Positions 1-7,902 of a DNA stretch of 64,000 nucleotides are shown here, in pieces. The stretch lies in the NCBI RefSeq assembly GCF_003966895.1, contig NZ_AP018449.1, forward strand, positions 1,185,424 to 1,249,423, read 5' to 3'. How positions within the stretch are numbered: the first letter of the stretch is position 1; the number at the start of each line of letters is the position of its first letter. The DNA comes from Methylomusa anaerophila. Lineage in GTDB: Bacteria; Bacillota; Negativicutes; Sporomusales; Sporomusaceae. The translations under genes were made by a program, and so were the position numbers. The notes below the pieces were generated by a model, which searched no databases, was not told the DNA's origin, and saw only the letters and a program-made list of their open reading frames with translations.

Positions 1-54
1 ATCATACAGAAGATTACCCCCTAAATGTTTGTGCTTATTTACCTTTATGGATAT

Positions 55-82
55 GCTATTTCTTCTGTCGTTCAGAAATAGC
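55..82. other. Inverted repeat downstream of flgD
   Basis: A 9-bp perfect stem (GCTATTTCT/AGAAATAGC) encloses a 10-nt loop about 60 bases beyond the flgD stop. No T-run follows on either strand, so it is not a canonical terminator. The rest of positions 1-141 shows no gene I can support. Confidence 0.3.
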
Positions 83-141
83 CGTCAGCCTCCCCCGCCG
101 GGGTCCGGCTGCAATACTTTTATCATGCCGACAGATCCGCT

Positions 142-573
142 TTAGGTAGAAGTGCTGTCTGTGTCTGCGTTTGTCACCTCGTATACCGAGCTGAGTTCCA
201 CTTTTGTGCCGTCAATATTCAGATAGACGCCCGCACTGGATGAACTCACCGAGTCCACGACACCCGTTGCCGTGGTTGTCGTTCCGCCGGAATCAGTCGT
301 CTGGTACGACACTTCCTTGCCAATCAGACTTATCGCCTGGGAAGTACCCTCCATGGTGTAAATGTTATTCAGTTGTTGCAATGATTCGATCCCGACCATC
401 TGCGACATATACTCGGAGGTATCTAATGGGTCGGTGGGGTCCTGATACTGTAGTTCGGTTGTCAGCAACGTAAGAAAATCATTAAAATCAATGGTGGTAT
501 TGCTGTCCGTCGTGCTGCTGACGGTAGTGGCGGTATTCGAAGCAAGGGAACTGATTGATGTGGTTGAACTCAT
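142..573 (-). CDS. flgD: Flagellar hook assembly scaffold protein FlgD
   Basis: FlgD is the capping scaffold for hook polymerisation and is exported by the flagellar type III apparatus. The 143-residue product has a Ser/Thr-rich N-terminus, then the family core at about residues 29-70 (FLTLLTTELQYQDPTDPL and the following MSQMVGIESLQQLNN), which is diagnostic of the FlgD N-terminal domain. A short beta-rich tail (about 85-135) stands in for the longer tudor/FnIII region of enteric FlgD; short forms are common in Firmicutes. The ATG follows a strong GGAGG site. No other flagellar gene is visible, but hook genes would be expected to the left, downstream on this strand. The glycan cluster starts about 0.8 kb upstream, which is typical of flagellin-glycosylation neighbourhoods. 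Confidence 0.93.
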   Translation of the reverse strand: MSSTTSISSLASNTATTVSSTTDSNTTIDFNDFLTLLTTELQYQDPTDPLDTSEYMSQMVGIESLQQLNNIYTMEGTSQAISLIGKEVSYQTTDSGGTTTTATGVVDSVSSSSAGVYLNIDGTKVELSSVYEVTNADTDSTST

Positions 574-803
574 TTGTTTTCCTCCTTCGCCTCTTGTGAG
601 GCCCCTTAATAAAAAATGGTTAGGCTGCCCAATTTAATAATCACTATCTTAATCTTCGCAAATGATAATTGGATTTTTGTTGGAATAAGTAGGTAAATTA
701 TATTTTTTGTCGGAAAATCGCAAAGAATTGTTAATCCAGCCTTTTAAAGCGGGAAAGGAGTTCCTCAATCTTAGCGATTACGCTGCTAAAAACTTATCAA
801 TTT

Positions 804-853
804 AGTACAAAAAGAGGACTTGACGCACCTACGTCAAGTCCTCTTTTTGTACT
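804..853. terminator. Long perfect palindrome, bidirectional terminator
   Basis: A stem of about 22 bp (AGTACAAAAAGAGGACTTGACG and its complement) surrounds a 6-nt loop, with A-tracts on one side and T-tracts on the other. It can therefore terminate both ways. It lies in the 342-base gap between flgD and the next gene upstream, and would stop transcription coming from the minus-strand glycan cluster. The remaining bases of that gap (574-803) hold the flgD upstream region and no gene I can see. Confidence 0.8.
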
Positions 854-915
854 GATATTATCTTGTTGTTACAGCCAATTGGAAATTGTATAAGCTGAAT
901 AACGATTTCGGTTAT

Positions 916-1290
916 TTATAAGTATTTGGTTTGGCTCGCATAAGCGCTTAGAGCGCTCAGGGTTGTAGCGTCGGTAGTTGTAGACTGGCTGCCTAAATTG
1001 CTCATATTGTTTACTGCCTTACAGGAGCCGCAATTGGTACAGGTTTCCTTACCCATTACGCAATTGGACGTACCGCTGCTGCCGCTGCTGCCGCCCGCGC
1101 CGCCAATACCTCCGCTTTTGGCTGCAGAACTCATTTCAAAGGTATCAACGCCGGCTATACCGGCTACGCTTTGCGTTGTTTGCTGCTGCGAATTACTATT
1201 GCTATTGTTTTGGCTGGTTGAACCGGCAGCGTTTAAAGCCATAGACATAGAATACAAATAATCATAAGAATTCACCGGTGAAACAGACAT
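916..1290 (-). CDS. Small Gly/Ser/Asn-rich protein with a cysteine cluster
   Basis: Not recognised. The start chosen is the ATG eight bases after a GGGAGGAAA ribosome site, giving 124 residues (MSVSPVNSYDYLYSMSMALN...); a longer open frame upstream lacks a ribosome site. The protein is low in complexity: an Asn/Ser/Gln stretch (about 25-40), a Gly/Ser stretch (about 63-76), then a four-cysteine patch CVMGKETCTNCGSC, and a Thr/Ser/Ala-rich tail. There is no signal peptide or membrane segment. It sits between flgD and the glycan cluster and is followed by a strong terminator. The cysteine spacing could bind metal or a cofactor, or the protein could be a ribosomally made peptide precursor. The nearby radical SAM genes make the latter worth considering, but there is no direct evidence for it. 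Confidence 0.6.
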   Translation of the reverse strand: MSVSPVNSYDYLYSMSMALNAAGSTSQNNSNSNSQQQTTQSVAGIAGVDTFEMSSAAKSGGIGGAGGSSGSSGTSNCVMGKETCTNCGSCKAVNNMSNLGSQSTTTDATTLSALSAYASQTKYL

Positions 1291-1397
1291 CCGAATTTCC
1301 TCCCTTGTCCAATATTTTTCTCTTTCTAAGTATCGATGTTTAGTTTTTGAATCATCTTTGATAGCCACTTCCGTTATCAAAAAAATTTTTTTATGTA

Positions 1398-2474
1398 TCA
1401 AACGTTTCGTTCATATTCTTGTATTTGCTTTAAAGTATACTCATACATATTTTCATTTTCTTTATTTTCATAGTACTTTTTATACCACTGAATGGTTTTA
1501 TCTACAGCGTCATAAACAGCATATGCCGGTTGCCATTTTAAATAAGCTTGCGCCTTACTGATATCAAGTTTAAGCAAATGAGCCTCATGCGGCTGCTCAT
1601 GCTTATCTATCCGGATACCGCCTTTTCCCCATATCTTTATCGCCATCTGCAAAATTTCTTCAACGTTCAAAACATCGATATCTCTTGGCCCAAAATTCCA
1701 GGCGCTGCTATATTTTTCTCTATCGGCAAGCATCATAACTCCCAGTCGCAAATAACCTGACAAAGGTTCAAGCACATGCTGCCATGGCCTTGCCGCCAGC
1801 GGATTTCTAACGAAGATCGGTCTGTGTTCAGCTACTGATCTTACAAAATCAGGTATCAGTCTATCCGTTGCCCAGTCACCGCCGCCTATTACATTGCCGG
1901 CTCTGGCCGAAGCCAACGCGATATTTTTATCATTAAAAAAACTGTTTCTGTAGGCTGATACTACCAGTTCCGCACAGCCTTTACTTGAACTATAGGGGTC
2001 ATATCCTCCCATCGCATCCGTTTCTCGGTAGCCATAGACCCATTCCCTGTTTTCATAACATTTGTCGGTAGTAATTACAATTACTGCCGCCACAGTGTTT
2101 GTATTTTTAGCCGCTTCAAGTACGTTGACTGTTCCCATGACATTGGTTTCGTACGTCTCTTTGGCGTATACATATGAATATCTCACCAGCGGTTGTGCCG
2201 CTAAATGAAAAACCATTTCCGGTTTGTACTCTTTAAAAGTATTGGTTAGTTTTATTTCATCTCTTATATCACCAATTATGGTTGTAATCTTTTCGTTTAA
2301 TCTGCATACCTGAAACATAGAAGGCTCGGTCTGAGGGGGCAAAGAATATCCCATGACCTTCGCTCCAAGTTTATTGAGCCAGCTTGATAGCCATGAGCCT
2401 TTGAAACCGGTGTTACCTGTTACCAGTACTTTTTTGCCCCGGTATGTATCCATATCCTTGCGCAGATTACTCAT
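1398..2474 (-). CDS. rfbG: CDP-glucose 4,6-dehydratase
   Basis: Converts CDP-D-glucose to CDP-4-dehydro-6-deoxy-D-glucose, the entry to CDP-linked deoxysugars. It is an extended SDR protein of 358 residues. The NAD-binding glycine motif appears as VTGNTGFKGSW near residue 20, and the catalytic Tyr-Lys pair as YSSSK near residue 165; both match the RfbG pattern. The start used (MSNLRKDMD) has GAGGAG seven bases upstream, while an ATG five codons earlier overlaps the preceding stop. It is last of the four clustered sugar-nucleotide genes, with rfbF and an epimerase upstream, so substrate and product are supplied within one operon. Confidence 0.93.
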   Translation of the reverse strand: MSNLRKDMDTYRGKKVLVTGNTGFKGSWLSSWLNKLGAKVMGYSLPPQTEPSMFQVCRLNEKITTIIGDIRDEIKLTNTFKEYKPEMVFHLAAQPLVRYSYVYAKETYETNVMGTVNVLEAAKNTNTVAAVIVITTDKCYENREWVYGYRETDAMGGYDPYSSSKGCAELVVSAYRNSFFNDKNIALASARAGNVIGGGDWATDRLIPDFVRSVAEHRPIFVRNPLAARPWQHVLEPLSGYLRLGVMMLADREKYSSAWNFGPRDIDVLNVEEILQMAIKIWGKGGIRIDKHEQPHEAHLLKLDISKAQAYLKWQPAYAVYDAVDKTIQWYKKYYENKENENMYEYTLKQIQEYERNV

Positions 2475-2485
2475 CGGCAGACTCC

Positions 2486-3403
2486 TCATTTATCGGCAAG
2501 ATATTTTTTTATTTCTTTGCATCCTTCCACAACACTTAGCGGCTGATTTTTTAATAATGCCGCTATTTTGTCTGCCTTTAAGCCTGCCCGAAGCGGCCGT
2601 TTGGCCACCTGACCGAGTGTTTTCGTTTCTACCGGCAGTACTAAGTTTGGATTCAAATTCAATATCTTGGCTGCTTTGGCGGCGAAACTATATCTGTCGA
2701 TAACATCTCCTCCAACCATATTATAAACACCAACAAGATTTAAATCGCAGCTTTCTTTAATCATGTTGGCCAGGTTAGGGCAATAAGTCGGACTGCTAAT
2801 CTGATCTATGGGAACTTTCATAGCTTTATTATTGCTGAGATTTCTTATTAACTGCATCATAAAGTTTTTTGATTCCGTATCCCATCCATATACAACGGTC
2901 GTTCTGGCAATTAAATATTTATCCAGCTCTTTAATTACTATTTTTTCGGCCGCAAGCTTTGACTCACCATAATAATTTATGGGCAGCGGAACGCTGTTTT
3001 CATCGTATGGCCCATTATTCCCGTCAAATACATACTCGCTCGAAACATATACGGCCGTACAGCCATACAGCTTACATTGTTCCGCTATATGCCTTATGCC
3101 AATCACATTTATTTTATAAGCTTCTTCTTTGTTTACTTCACAATAATCCACATTGGTTAAAGCCGCCGTAATGATCACAATATTAGGGTGATATTTCTGA
3201 AAAATACTCTTCACGCTTTCTACAGCGGTAATATCTAAATGCTCACAGTAAGGCAAAGTATTTTGGGCATAAGTACCGTACGTTTCATAATTTTCTGCAT
3301 CAGCTTTAAAAGTTTTATATAGCTCTTTTCCTAAAAATCCAGAGGCGCCAATGATTAATACGCGGCTTTTCTTACAGCCGCCATTTAACTCCATATGTTC
3401 CAT
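2486..3403 (-). CDS. SDR-family sugar-nucleotide reductase (RmlD-like)
   Basis: An extended SDR reductase of 305 residues. Visible are the Rossmann motif IIGASGFLG near residue 18 and the catalytic YYGESK near residue 148. The closest functional analogue is dTDP-4-dehydrorhamnose reductase (RmlD/RfbD). In this CDP-sugar operon it more probably reduces the 4-keto group of a CDP-6-deoxy-4-hexulose after epimerisation. It overlaps the end of rfbF by 19 bases, which indicates translational coupling. The ATG used is one of two close Met codons (MEHMEL). The exact sugar product cannot be read from sequence. Confidence 0.85.
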   Translation of the reverse strand: MEHMELNGGCKKSRVLIIGASGFLGKELYKTFKADAENYETYGTYAQNTLPYCEHLDITAVESVKSIFQKYHPNIVIITAALTNVDYCEVNKEEAYKINVIGIRHIAEQCKLYGCTAVYVSSEYVFDGNNGPYDENSVPLPINYYGESKLAAEKIVIKELDKYLIARTTVVYGWDTESKNFMMQLIRNLSNNKAMKVPIDQISSPTYCPNLANMIKESCDLNLVGVYNMVGGDVIDRYSFAAKAAKILNLNPNLVLPVETKTLGQVAKRPLRAGLKADKIAALLKNQPLSVVEGCKEIKKYLADK

Positions 3404-4161
3404 GGCGCCTTACCGCTTTCCCATAATGCTTCCAGGTTAATTTTATCCCTTTGCGTATCCATGCATTTCCAAAATCCGGTATGCTTATATGTCATTATTT
3501 GGCCTTCCTCGGCAAGCCTGGATAAAGGCGCGCCTTCAAAAGCGATATGGTCCCCCTCTATATAATCGAAAACCTTGGGTTCAAGTACAAAAAATCCGCC
3601 GTTAATCCAGGCATCAAGAGCTTTAGGTTTTTCGACAAACTCCAAAACCGTAGCGTCGTCATTTAGTCCTAATACGCCATATCTGCCGCTTGGCTGAACG
3701 GCCGTAATGGTGGCAAGCTTGCCGTGGGACTTGTGAAAAGCGACTAGTTCGCTGATATCAACATCAGCTACTCCATCGCCGTAGGTAAGCATAAAGGTCT
3801 CCTCACCGATATACTTTTTTATCCGCTTAATCCGGCCCCCGGTCAATGTATCCAGTCCCGTATTAGCAAGGGTAACCTTCCATGATTCTACCTCCGCGCT
3901 TGAATGTATCTTCAACTTATTATTAGACAAATCAAAAGTAACATCTGATCCATGCAAAAAATAATCGGCAAAATACTCTTTTATCATATATCCTTTGTAA
4001 CCTAGACAAATTACAAAGTCGTTAAACTTAAAATGTGAATATAGTTTCATAATATGCCACAGGATAGGCCGTTCGCCAATTTCAATCATTGGTTTAGGTT
4101 TTAAATGAGATTCTTCACTTATACGCGTTCCATAGCCACCGGCAAGAATAACAACCTTCAT
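3385..4161 (-). CDS. rfbF: Glucose-1-phosphate cytidylyltransferase
   Basis: Makes CDP-glucose from CTP and glucose-1-phosphate. The 258-residue length is normal for RfbF. The nucleotidyltransferase signature begins at residue 5 (LAGGYGTRISEES), followed by KPKPMIEIG with the conserved lysine. Later motifs are TYGDGVADVD (metal-binding Asp) and the RfbF-type NGGFFVLEPKVFDYI. The ATG is preceded by GGAGAGGAAG. It starts the CDP branch together with the dehydratase downstream and the epimerase 34 bases upstream. Confidence 0.95.
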   Translation of the reverse strand: MKVVILAGGYGTRISEESHLKPKPMIEIGERPILWHIMKLYSHFKFNDFVICLGYKGYMIKEYFADYFLHGSDVTFDLSNNKLKIHSSAEVESWKVTLANTGLDTLTGGRIKRIKKYIGEETFMLTYGDGVADVDISELVAFHKSHGKLATITAVQPSGRYGVLGLNDDATVLEFVEKPKALDAWINGGFFVLEPKVFDYIEGDHIAFEGAPLSRLAEEGQIMTYKHTGFWKCMDTQRDKINLEALWESGKAPWNIWS

Positions 4162-4195
4162 AAAGTTTTCTTCCTCTCCTATCCCGTCAGTTTAA

Positions 4196-4735
4196 TTAGA
4201 ATATGCTGACAAAATCATTAAACCCGGGTAAACTCTTATCTTTGTCAGATAATATAGGATTTTGCACCGGCCAGGGAATTGCGGCGGAATCCCAGCGAAA
4301 ACCGGATTCCAGCCCAGGGGAATATACCGACGACATTTTATAAATAACTGTTGTGCAATCCTCCAATACCAAATAACCGTGAGCCAAGCCGCTGGGAATA
4401 TACACAATATTATGTTTAACAGCATCGACATAAAAGGCTACGTGCTGCCCGTAGGTGGGAGAATTTTTGCGAACATCAACCGCAACATCAAAAATACTGC
4501 CGCTAGCGCAATAAATTAGTTTGGCCTGCTGCAACGGCGGATTCTGCAAATGCATGCCGCGTAAAACGCCTTTATGCGATATTACCATTAAATCTTCATT
4601 AAAATTGTGCTCAACACCTAATGTTTGAAAAAAATCACTGTGAAAAGGTTTTATGGATATACCCCTATGATCGTTAAAAATATTGGGAGTAAGTTCCAGA
4701 CAGCCGTCAATTTTTGTCTTATGCAATTGATACAT
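4196..4735 (-). CDS. rfbC: dTDP-4-dehydrorhamnose 3,5-epimerase family protein
   Basis: A cupin-fold sugar-nucleotide epimerase of 179 residues. The catalytic-base histidine lies in RGMHLQ (about residues 59-64), the second conserved histidine in SGLAHGY (about 114-120), and the catalytic tyrosine in the IYKMSSVYSP segment. These are the RmlC/RfbC hallmarks. No dTDP-glucose synthase or dehydratase is present, so here it probably epimerises the CDP-4-keto-6-deoxy sugar made by the neighbouring RfbF/RfbG pair, as AscE does in CDP-ascarylose synthesis. The name rfbC is by family only. Ribosome site GGGGTGAAG is seen before the ATG. Confidence 0.88.
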   Translation of the reverse strand: MYQLHKTKIDGCLELTPNIFNDHRGISIKPFHSDFFQTLGVEHNFNEDLMVISHKGVLRGMHLQNPPLQQAKLIYCASGSIFDVAVDVRKNSPTYGQHVAFYVDAVKHNIVYIPSGLAHGYLVLEDCTTVIYKMSSVYSPGLESGFRWDSAAIPWPVQNPILSDKDKSLPGFNDFVSIF

Positions 4736-4764
4736 TTACTTCACCCCGGCTAAAATTAGTAACT

Positions 4765-5778
4765 TTAATACAAACTTTTTAAACGTTGTACATAAGGGTC
4801 GAGTATATCTTCAGGGAATACCCCGTATTTGTATAACGAGCAATTACAACATCTGCCGGCATTTTCCACTCCCGCAAGCATTAGCCGGCGAAACCGCGAA
4901 AGCTTTTCACCATGCCAAATATTAGGAATGCTTTGCTCCGAGGCATTGCCGAAAACACCGGGATAGGCCATGGAACAGCATGGCACAATGGCTCCGTCGG
5001 GATTTATCTGTATCATATAAAAAGGCTGCGGACATATGGATGTTTCTAGCATATAACTCCCGTTTTGCGTAATGTTTAAGGGGTTCGCACCGGCAAGGGT
5101 TGTGTAATCAATACCCTGTACCGTAGGAGTTAGATGCTCAATGGCAATTGTATCGCTTACTTCGCCAAAAATATCAAAAAAACGCTCTCTTTCCATCTCG
5201 TTGGTAAGGGCACAATCAATTATCTTGATATACACTTTGGTATTCCTTTTTTGTTTATAAAAAAAGTGAAGATTGTTTATAAAGTTAGCAAAATTCATAT
5301 TGACATTTGCTAATTTTTTATATCCAGCTTCAGAAACACCCTGGATAGAAATCCGCAATTTATCCAGTCCGGCGTTTATCAGGGCCAGAGACAATTCTTC
5401 ATTAAGTAAAACGCCATTAGTTACGATGTCGATACTTTCGGCAATGCCTTTTGATTTTGCATAGCTAACCATTGCCGCAATATTTTTATGCAATAAAGGT
5501 TCGCCGATGCCGGCAAACCTTAGCATCTTAAGCTTGTTCTTAAAGCCGGCCAGGTCATTTATACACTTTTTATATAGATGAATATCCATAAAAGTTTCCT
5601 CAGATATATACCCATGCTGTTCACGCGGCAAAGCGTGCAAACAATAGCCACACCTAAAGTTGCAGCCATAAACGGGGAATATCTGAATCAAAAAGGGGGT
5701 AGCGAGCGGCAGTGCTTCTCCTAAAATAGTACGCCGGCCGCCAGGCGTGACACTTGAAACGACTTTATCGCTTGTCAA
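4765..5778 (-). CDS. Radical SAM/SPASM protein (first of three)
   Basis: A 337-residue radical SAM enzyme. The iron-sulfur CxxxCxxC motif is CNFRCGYC near residue 40, followed by the family's GIGEPLLHKN segment. The C-terminus has a SPASM-like cysteine set (ICPQPFYMIQINPDGAIVPCC, then CCNCSLYKYG) for auxiliary clusters. The start is TTG, ten bases after AAGGAG. Two paralogues of almost equal length follow upstream, all placed between sugar-nucleotide genes and glycosyltransferases. SPASM proteins in such clusters can modify peptides or sugars; the substrate is not evident. The three share a short N-terminal region (LxxAxPLxTPF) before the cluster motif. Confidence 0.85.
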   Translation of the reverse strand: MTSDKVVSSVTPGGRRTILGEALPLATPFLIQIFPVYGCNFRCGYCLHALPREQHGYISEETFMDIHLYKKCINDLAGFKNKLKMLRFAGIGEPLLHKNIAAMVSYAKSKGIAESIDIVTNGVLLNEELSLALINAGLDKLRISIQGVSEAGYKKLANVNMNFANFINNLHFFYKQKRNTKVYIKIIDCALTNEMERERFFDIFGEVSDTIAIEHLTPTVQGIDYTTLAGANPLNITQNGSYMLETSICPQPFYMIQINPDGAIVPCCSMAYPGVFGNASEQSIPNIWHGEKLSRFRRLMLAGVENAGRCCNCSLYKYGVFPEDILDPYVQRLKSLY

Positions 5779-5809
5779 AGCAACCGCTCCTTTTCCCGCT
5801 CACAGCCGA

Positions 5810-6817
5810 TTAGCACAGCCGCCGCAACAAATGGTCCGCCGCCTCATCCAATACATCTTCCTGATGGGAAACATCGTCCGGCGCACAGCATACGGCGCAT
5901 TTAGGATTATTGTTGCGCTGCTTGCTAAGCTGCATGATCTGAAAGTTCCGCAATTTCCGGCTGTTCCATATATTATAAAGCGTATCTTCATTTACATTGC
6001 CAATTACAACCGGCTTGTAAATTGTGTCACAAGGCTCTACATCTCCATCGGGAAATATTCCCAGCATGAAAAATGGCAGTGGACATATTTTCCTGGGGTG
6101 ATGTACTCTGCCGTAGCGATCCGCAGTAACCCCAGCCGCACTGCCTGTATAATTCACACCGTCGTAAACAGGCCGGCACTGCTCAATATACATCCGGTCA
6201 CTAATATCAGCAAAAAGAGTATAAAATTTTTCGTCCTCGCCGGTTTCCAGGGCAACATCCATTACTTTTACATAAACATTGCATTTTTTTTTATTTTTAT
6301 AGAAGTAGCAAATGTTAGCAATAAATTCTTCAAAATCCAGGCTATAGCCGCAAACATTCATATATTTAGCGCTTGAGAGGCCTTGAAGGGATATCCTTAT
6401 GGTGTCCAGACCTGCATCAATTAAAGCCTTTGATGTATCGCGGGTAAGCAATGAAGCGTTGGTTATTATCTCTACCCTTTCGGCTATATTCGCTTTTTTA
6501 GCAAGTTCTATCATGCGGCATAGATTTTTATTCATAAGCGGTTCGCCATGACCAGTCAGCGATATCATTTTTAAACGGTTGGGGAACTCCTTCGCCTGGA
6601 CAATAATATTCTGATAAGTATTCATCGGCATGTTTTGGGCTGCAAAATCATATTTTTCTTTCATCTTGGCCTGCCCCAGGGAGTGTCCGCAATATACGCA
6701 TTTAAAATTACAATGTGTTGTAGGAAATACAAACAGGGTAAAAGGCGAATTAAGCGGCACTGCATTTGCGAGTTTAACTCTTTCCAGTCCGCATATGGGT
6801 TTTATTTCAGATGCCAT
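5810..6817 (-). CDS. Radical SAM/SPASM protein (second of three)
   Basis: A paralogue of its two neighbours, about 335 residues. It carries CNFKCVYCGHSLG near residue 35, GHGEPLMNKN, and a C-terminal SPASM-type set (ICPLPFFMLGIFPDGDVEPCD and PKCAVCCAPDD). An in-frame ATG four codons upstream is possible, but the ATG used lies 12 bases from AGG and aligns better with the N-termini of its neighbours (ERVKLANAVPLNSPF). Tandem triplication with full conservation of the cluster cysteines implies that all three are functional and perhaps act on different sites of one substrate. Confidence 0.85.
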   Translation of the reverse strand: MASEIKPICGLERVKLANAVPLNSPFTLFVFPTTHCNFKCVYCGHSLGQAKMKEKYDFAAQNMPMNTYQNIIVQAKEFPNRLKMISLTGHGEPLMNKNLCRMIELAKKANIAERVEIITNASLLTRDTSKALIDAGLDTIRISLQGLSSAKYMNVCGYSLDFEEFIANICYFYKNKKKCNVYVKVMDVALETGEDEKFYTLFADISDRMYIEQCRPVYDGVNYTGSAAGVTADRYGRVHHPRKICPLPFFMLGIFPDGDVEPCDTIYKPVVIGNVNEDTLYNIWNSRKLRNFQIMQLSKQRNNNPKCAVCCAPDDVSHQEDVLDEAADHLLRRLC

Positions 6818-6862
6818 ACATAAACACATCCTAAAAGTATTAGAAATACTTTAGATATTAAT

Positions 6863-7882
6863 CTAAAAATGTCTTAATAACTGCCCGGCCACGTCGTCAA
6901 GATATTCATTTGCATCTAACACGCAATTGCAGGCTGAACAGGTTGCGCATACAGAAATTTTGCGGCGATTAAGCATTAAATGGCTGCGTATTAAGTTTTT
7001 TCGCCGCCGGCCGTGCCATATTTGTACAATGGATTCTTCATTTATATTGCCCATGGCAAATTTTTCGGGAAGTCCGCCGACAGGACAAGGGAATACATTA
7101 CCGTCGGCGTCAATCTGAAGCATATAAAATATTACCGGGCACACATGACGATATATAACATCTTCATTATTAAGATTGCGGGAATTATCGGCTTTTCCGC
7201 CATGATCCCCCATCTGCTGCTGAAGAGTTATTAAATGTTCAATAAACATTTGATCACTTATGTTGCCAAAAAGCTTGTAAAACTTGTATTTATCCTTCTC
7301 TCCATCAAGCAGAGAATCAATTATTTTGATAAATATCAAACAATTTCTTTTGTGCGTATATAAATAAGTCAGATTTTCGTATATTGTATCAAAATCGACT
7401 TTTGTACCTGATACTTCTTTATACTTTTGCGAATCCAGCCCTTGCAGCGATATTTGAATCCTTGTTGTTCCTGCCGCAATCAACTGATCAGAAATCGCCG
7501 GTGAAAGCAGGGATGCATTTGTTAAAATATCAAGTCGCTGGGCCATGCCCGAATCCCTGGCCCGCCCTATCATCTTGGGAAGCTCCGGATTCATCAAAGG
7601 TTCTCCCAATCCTGAAAACACTAACCTTTTGGGGTGTTCAGGAAACAGCATAAATTGTTCTAAAATCTTTTCATACATAGCAAAATCCATATTCTTGATT
7701 TGATAACCGGTTTTAGCAAATTCGCCGTTTTCATCTCCTCTGGTAGTGTGCAAACAGTAAAAACATTTAAAATTGCAATAACGGGTGGGTTCAATAAAAA
7801 TAGTAAACGGCGTATTCAACGGTATTAAATTGGCAAGGCGCTGACGATTCGTGTCATAGCTGGGTTTTACTTCCGCGTTCAT
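6863..7882 (-). CDS. Radical SAM/SPASM protein (third of three)
   Basis: A 339-residue paralogue. The cluster motif is CNFKCFYCLHTTRG near residue 36, then GLGEPLMNPELPKM. C-terminal auxiliary-cluster cysteines are CPVIFYMLQIDADGNVFPCP and CATCSACNCV. The ATG follows GGAAAGGAT. The gene lies 21 bases downstream of the FkbM-type methyltransferase gene, so the four probably form one transcription unit. The substrate is unknown. Confidence 0.85.
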   Translation of the reverse strand: MNAEVKPSYDTNRQRLANLIPLNTPFTIFIEPTRYCNFKCFYCLHTTRGDENGEFAKTGYQIKNMDFAMYEKILEQFMLFPEHPKRLVFSGLGEPLMNPELPKMIGRARDSGMAQRLDILTNASLLSPAISDQLIAAGTTRIQISLQGLDSQKYKEVSGTKVDFDTIYENLTYLYTHKRNCLIFIKIIDSLLDGEKDKYKFYKLFGNISDQMFIEHLITLQQQMGDHGGKADNSRNLNNEDVIYRHVCPVIFYMLQIDADGNVFPCPVGGLPEKFAMGNINEESIVQIWHGRRRKNLIRSHLMLNRRKISVCATCSACNCVLDANEYLDDVAGQLLRHF

Positions 7883-7902
7883 AAGTTTAATATCCTTTCC
7901 GG

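Noticed and set aside
4262..4519. Plus-strand open frame opposite the 3,5-epimerase gene
   Set aside because: Antisense to a well-conserved enzyme gene, with no ribosome site and no domain.
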